A stretch of 64,000 bases of DNA, taken from NCBI GenBank assembly GCA_019843655.1, contig JACDQD010000011.1, positions 13,310,604-13,374,603 of the forward strand, written 5' to 3'. The translations under genes were made by a program, and so were the position numbers. This document shows positions 61,376-64,000 of this stretch, piece after piece. The notes under the pieces are model-generated. The model was not told the DNA's origin. It did not search any database and saw nothing but the letters and a program-made list of their open reading frames with translations. The first letter of the stretch is position 1, and every line of letters begins with the position of its first letter. Origin of the DNA: Lethocerus indicus (Eukaryota; Arthropoda; Insecta; Hemiptera; Belostomatidae).

Positions 61376-61500
61376 CACAGTTACTGACAGTTACAGACAG
61401 TTATTCAGAGTTACTGACAGTTATTCAGACAGTTACTGACAGTTACTGACAGTTACTGACAATTACAGGCAGCTACTGACAGTTACAGACAGTTACAACA
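61376..61500 (+). repeat. Minisatellite of about 10-bp units
   Basis: About a dozen tandem units of the form ACAGTTACTG or ACAGTTATTC, with variants such as ACAGTTACAG. Unit length and order vary slightly. Confidence 0.85.
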
Positions 61501-62356
61501 GTGTCGTCAAATCACATTTACATTAAATAATCCAGAAAAAACATAGGTCACGTGACCGAATTGCAAACGGTCCAAAAAGTGACCCTACCGACGAAAGAGT
61601 TATGGCAGACAGAAGATCGAACAAATCTGTGGTACAGTGGAGGTTCTTATACCCAAATGGGTTGTGTGTGAAAGTCACGTACAGACTGAAATACGAACGA
61701 AGACCACCGCACTGGGAGGCAGCGAAAGTTCTTAAGGCCGCTTCAACCGAAACCTAAAGTACCTAGGTAAAAAAATGTTATATTCGCGTTTGTTTCAATT
61801 TGAACGGACATTGGAAGGCGTGCGGACGCGTGAACCGACCAGGGGGCGATATATAGGCGTGTTATGTCACGTTTCAACCTTGCCATTGTCGGCAACCTTG
61901 GCTTTGGCCGTTGGCAAGGGGGGGGGGGCGTGATTCGTGACGCCGGTCTGTAGGGCCAACTCCGGTGATTTCGTTCGGACGGATAATGGGCTTGACGACA
62001 CGCCCCACTCATCATTCGGCCGTTAACTTTATGCTGTTTGCCTAAAACCGAATTCCATTAATAATTTTGAAATTAACGTCAGCAATGGAGTCGGACTATT
62101 GACTCATAGTCAAGACACGTAAGATTGGGGTAGTTTATTTATTGCACAATCAACGATCAGGATGGTTAACTGATGAAAGGGATCCTACGAGAGGATATAA
62201 TTCGTGGAAACCGAGATTTTAGGACTTTTTCGACGACTGTAGTACGTCCTGGTCGCAGTCAGACTTTTGGTGTTACAGAACAATTTCGGCTTTTCGCCAC
62301 ACTCTGCAATATTCCACCGGCTAATTGGTTCCGACGAATCATCTTTGTTTCATTAC
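61501..62356. other. Non-coding stretch
   Basis: No supported exon. A run of G lies near 61918-61928. Confidence 0.35.
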
Positions 62357-62612
62357 TTTAACATTTCCAGTTTAGAATACCTGATTTACAGTCTGCCGAA
62401 GAGTTGGAATACCGTAGATTTCGTGTGTTTCTGTCTGCTCTCGCTGACAAGTGACAGTGACAGTGCAGTGAGGGATGCCCAAAAAACATCCAAAGCGCCA
62501 AAAGTGACTAACACCGCTACTGACGAAGGTGGCGAGCAGCCGAAACCGGTCTGGCAAAGGCCAATACAGCGAGAGCAGACAGAAACACACGAAATCTTCG
62601 GTTTAACATTTC
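62357..62612 (-). mobile_element. FBE-1 copy with perfect 11-bp target duplication
   Basis: TTTAACATTTC is found exactly at 62357-62367 and 62602-62612. In minus orientation the element 62368-62601 starts CCGAAGATTTCGTG and ends CAGGTATTCTAAACTGG, with an asymmetric deletion in one arm. Confidence 0.92.
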
Positions 62613-64000
62613 TGTTTTATTATTGCTACATTTTCTGGTCTTGGCATCCGTGAAAGTTTTGCGCTTGAGAACCGCCCGGCGACTGGTTCTTTAAACATTA
62701 AGTCTGAACTAATTGACTTCCTCTTCATCATTCTCCTATTTTTACCTCGCTCTTGGATGCTATTTCGTTGTTTTCTACCTATTGTTATTTTCACCTTCAC
62801 TCCTCCGGTGTCGTAAGCTAATTTTCATTCGATCTTCCTTACGAAACCGTTTAAAAGAAATTCTACATCGTTGCGTAAGAGCCGGCTCGCAGAATGTGGT
62901 CCGGTCGACGCGGAAAAGGCCGAAAAAAGTCCAGAAATAAAACGACGACTCCGGGTCTCCCTTTCACCGAATCTGGAATACCGTCTCGCGTGTCGTGTTT
63001 CGAAGCGCTGAACTTCCGTAAACCGGGATCATCAGCGCAGACGCGTTTAGAAAGACAAGGAATGGTTGCGATTTCTATAAAAATTAATATTATATAATAT
63101 GGGACGAACAGGGGAGGGAAGAAGATCAAGAGCGGGGCACGCCCTAGTCAGCAGAAAAACCGGCTCTGCGAAGTGAAAGTGTTTCCTGCACCTTCTCCAG
63201 CCCCGGATACCACAGCCTAATCAGACCTATTTGTCTCTTTAACCGATATTCCTTAAAATTAATTATTATTTCAGTTTCTTGTAATCCCGAAACACGAACC
63301 GATTAAGTAGCGAATCGAGTAGGTCCGACATTAATGACTAATGTTGATACGTGTTGATGACTCAATGAGAGAGATCAAGCGTCATGACCCCGCTTTGTGT
63401 TTCTTCTTTTACTTTCAATTGCGATCAACTTTTACGCAACGCTTAACAGTGCAGGGAATGGAAGCCCGTCGAATATCGGAATATCGTCCGATTTGGTCTC
63501 GCGCCAGACCGGTTCGTCTTCTCGCCGTCTTCAGTGACGCGGTGATGACCAGATTTACAGCACCTCCTGGATAAGGCAACGTCTAAGCGCATATACAGCA
63601 TTAAACGGCATCCCTTATCGAGGTACTAACGGTACATAACACCTGGGGGTATTAATTTACTCGATCTGACTTAAGTCCCCTCCAGGAAGTAGGCAGCGAG
63701 TAAATAAAACGCTATCAAACTTCAAATTAGTCCGACATTTTTTTTTCAAAAGCTTGCTAATTGCAACAAAATTTTGTTGACGTCTGTTAATTTTCTGACG
63801 TCAATTTCGTACTGTAGCGATTTTTACGAAAGATTAGTAAAATAATAAGAACCGATAGGGAGAAAAACATAGAAACGCCGCGATATCGGCGTTAACTTCA
63901 TACGGCTTATCGAACAAGCCGAAACAGGCTCCTGACCTCCGCCCTCTACGGGTCATCGTAATTCAGATATGATGATGATAAATATAAAAAAATGAAATAA
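62613..64000. other. Non-coding stretch to window end
   Basis: Contains one FBE-1 relic. No exon supported. Confidence 0.35.
63496..63545 (+). repeat. FBE-1 relic
   Basis: TTTGGTCTCGCGCCAGACCGG and then CTCGCCGTCTTCAGTGACGCG, matching the 5' arm core. Confidence 0.5.

Noticed and set aside
61177..61449. 90-codon plus-strand frame upstream of the minisatellite
   Set aside because: Its end runs into the minisatellite and no domain or splice signal supports it.
61376..61500. Tandem repeats near 61.4 kb as a possible CRISPR-like array
   Set aside because: Units of about 10 bases are directly adjacent with no spacers; it is a minisatellite in a eukaryotic genome.

Overview
The window looks like nuclear DNA of an insect or close arthropod relative. 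The reasons are AT-rich sequence, multi-exon genes with GT-AG introns and AATAAA signals, a secreted glycine-rich cuticle- or silk-like protein gene with a TATA-plus-initiator promoter, long AT and CT microsatellites, and a dense load of mobile elements. The species cannot be named from the sequence.

Layout: (1) 1.4-4.0 kb, plus strand: last four exons of a Pro/Gln-rich protein gene of unknown function. (2) 4-31 kb: mostly non-coding, AT-rich, with many repeat copies and one weak possible terminal exon near 10.1 kb. (3) 31.7-47.2 kb, minus strand: a head-to-tail array of six paralogous four-transmembrane protein genes. Every exon could be joined with matching phases and GT-AG borders, giving open frames of 167-190 residues. 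The order from right to left is TM-A, TM-F, TM-B, TM-C, TM-D, TM-E (labels are mine). (4) 48.65-49.33 kb: a 5'-truncated Jockey-like LINE with an 11-bp target-site duplication. (5) 50.77-52.1 kb, minus strand: a two-exon gene for a secreted Gly-rich/Pro-Val-rich protein, whose frame is broken by four apparent one-base losses in G/C runs. (6) 52-64 kb: non-coding sequence with more repeats, a CpG-rich promoter-like block and a minisatellite.

The most unusual element is a palindromic repeat family, here called FBE-1, with about 18 clear copies plus relics. Most copies begin CCGTAGATTTCG and end CAGGTAT plus a short variable tail. The two halves are inverted copies of each other. At least seven copies are flanked by 11-15 bp direct repeats, several perfect. 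That is too long for the usual cut-and-paste DNA transposons and points to LINE-style retroposition of a fold-back RNA. One FBE-1 copy is split by a second element with about 85-bp inverted ends and a Merlin/ISXO2-like zinc-ribbon remnant. Other elements are two piggyBac-like MITEs with TTAA ends, a mariner-like MITE set in a TA microsatellite, and several tRNA-like B-box fragments.

The six membrane proteins form a local gene family, probably made by unequal crossing-over, with FBE-1 copies in their introns and spacers. The other two genes have no visible functional link to the array.
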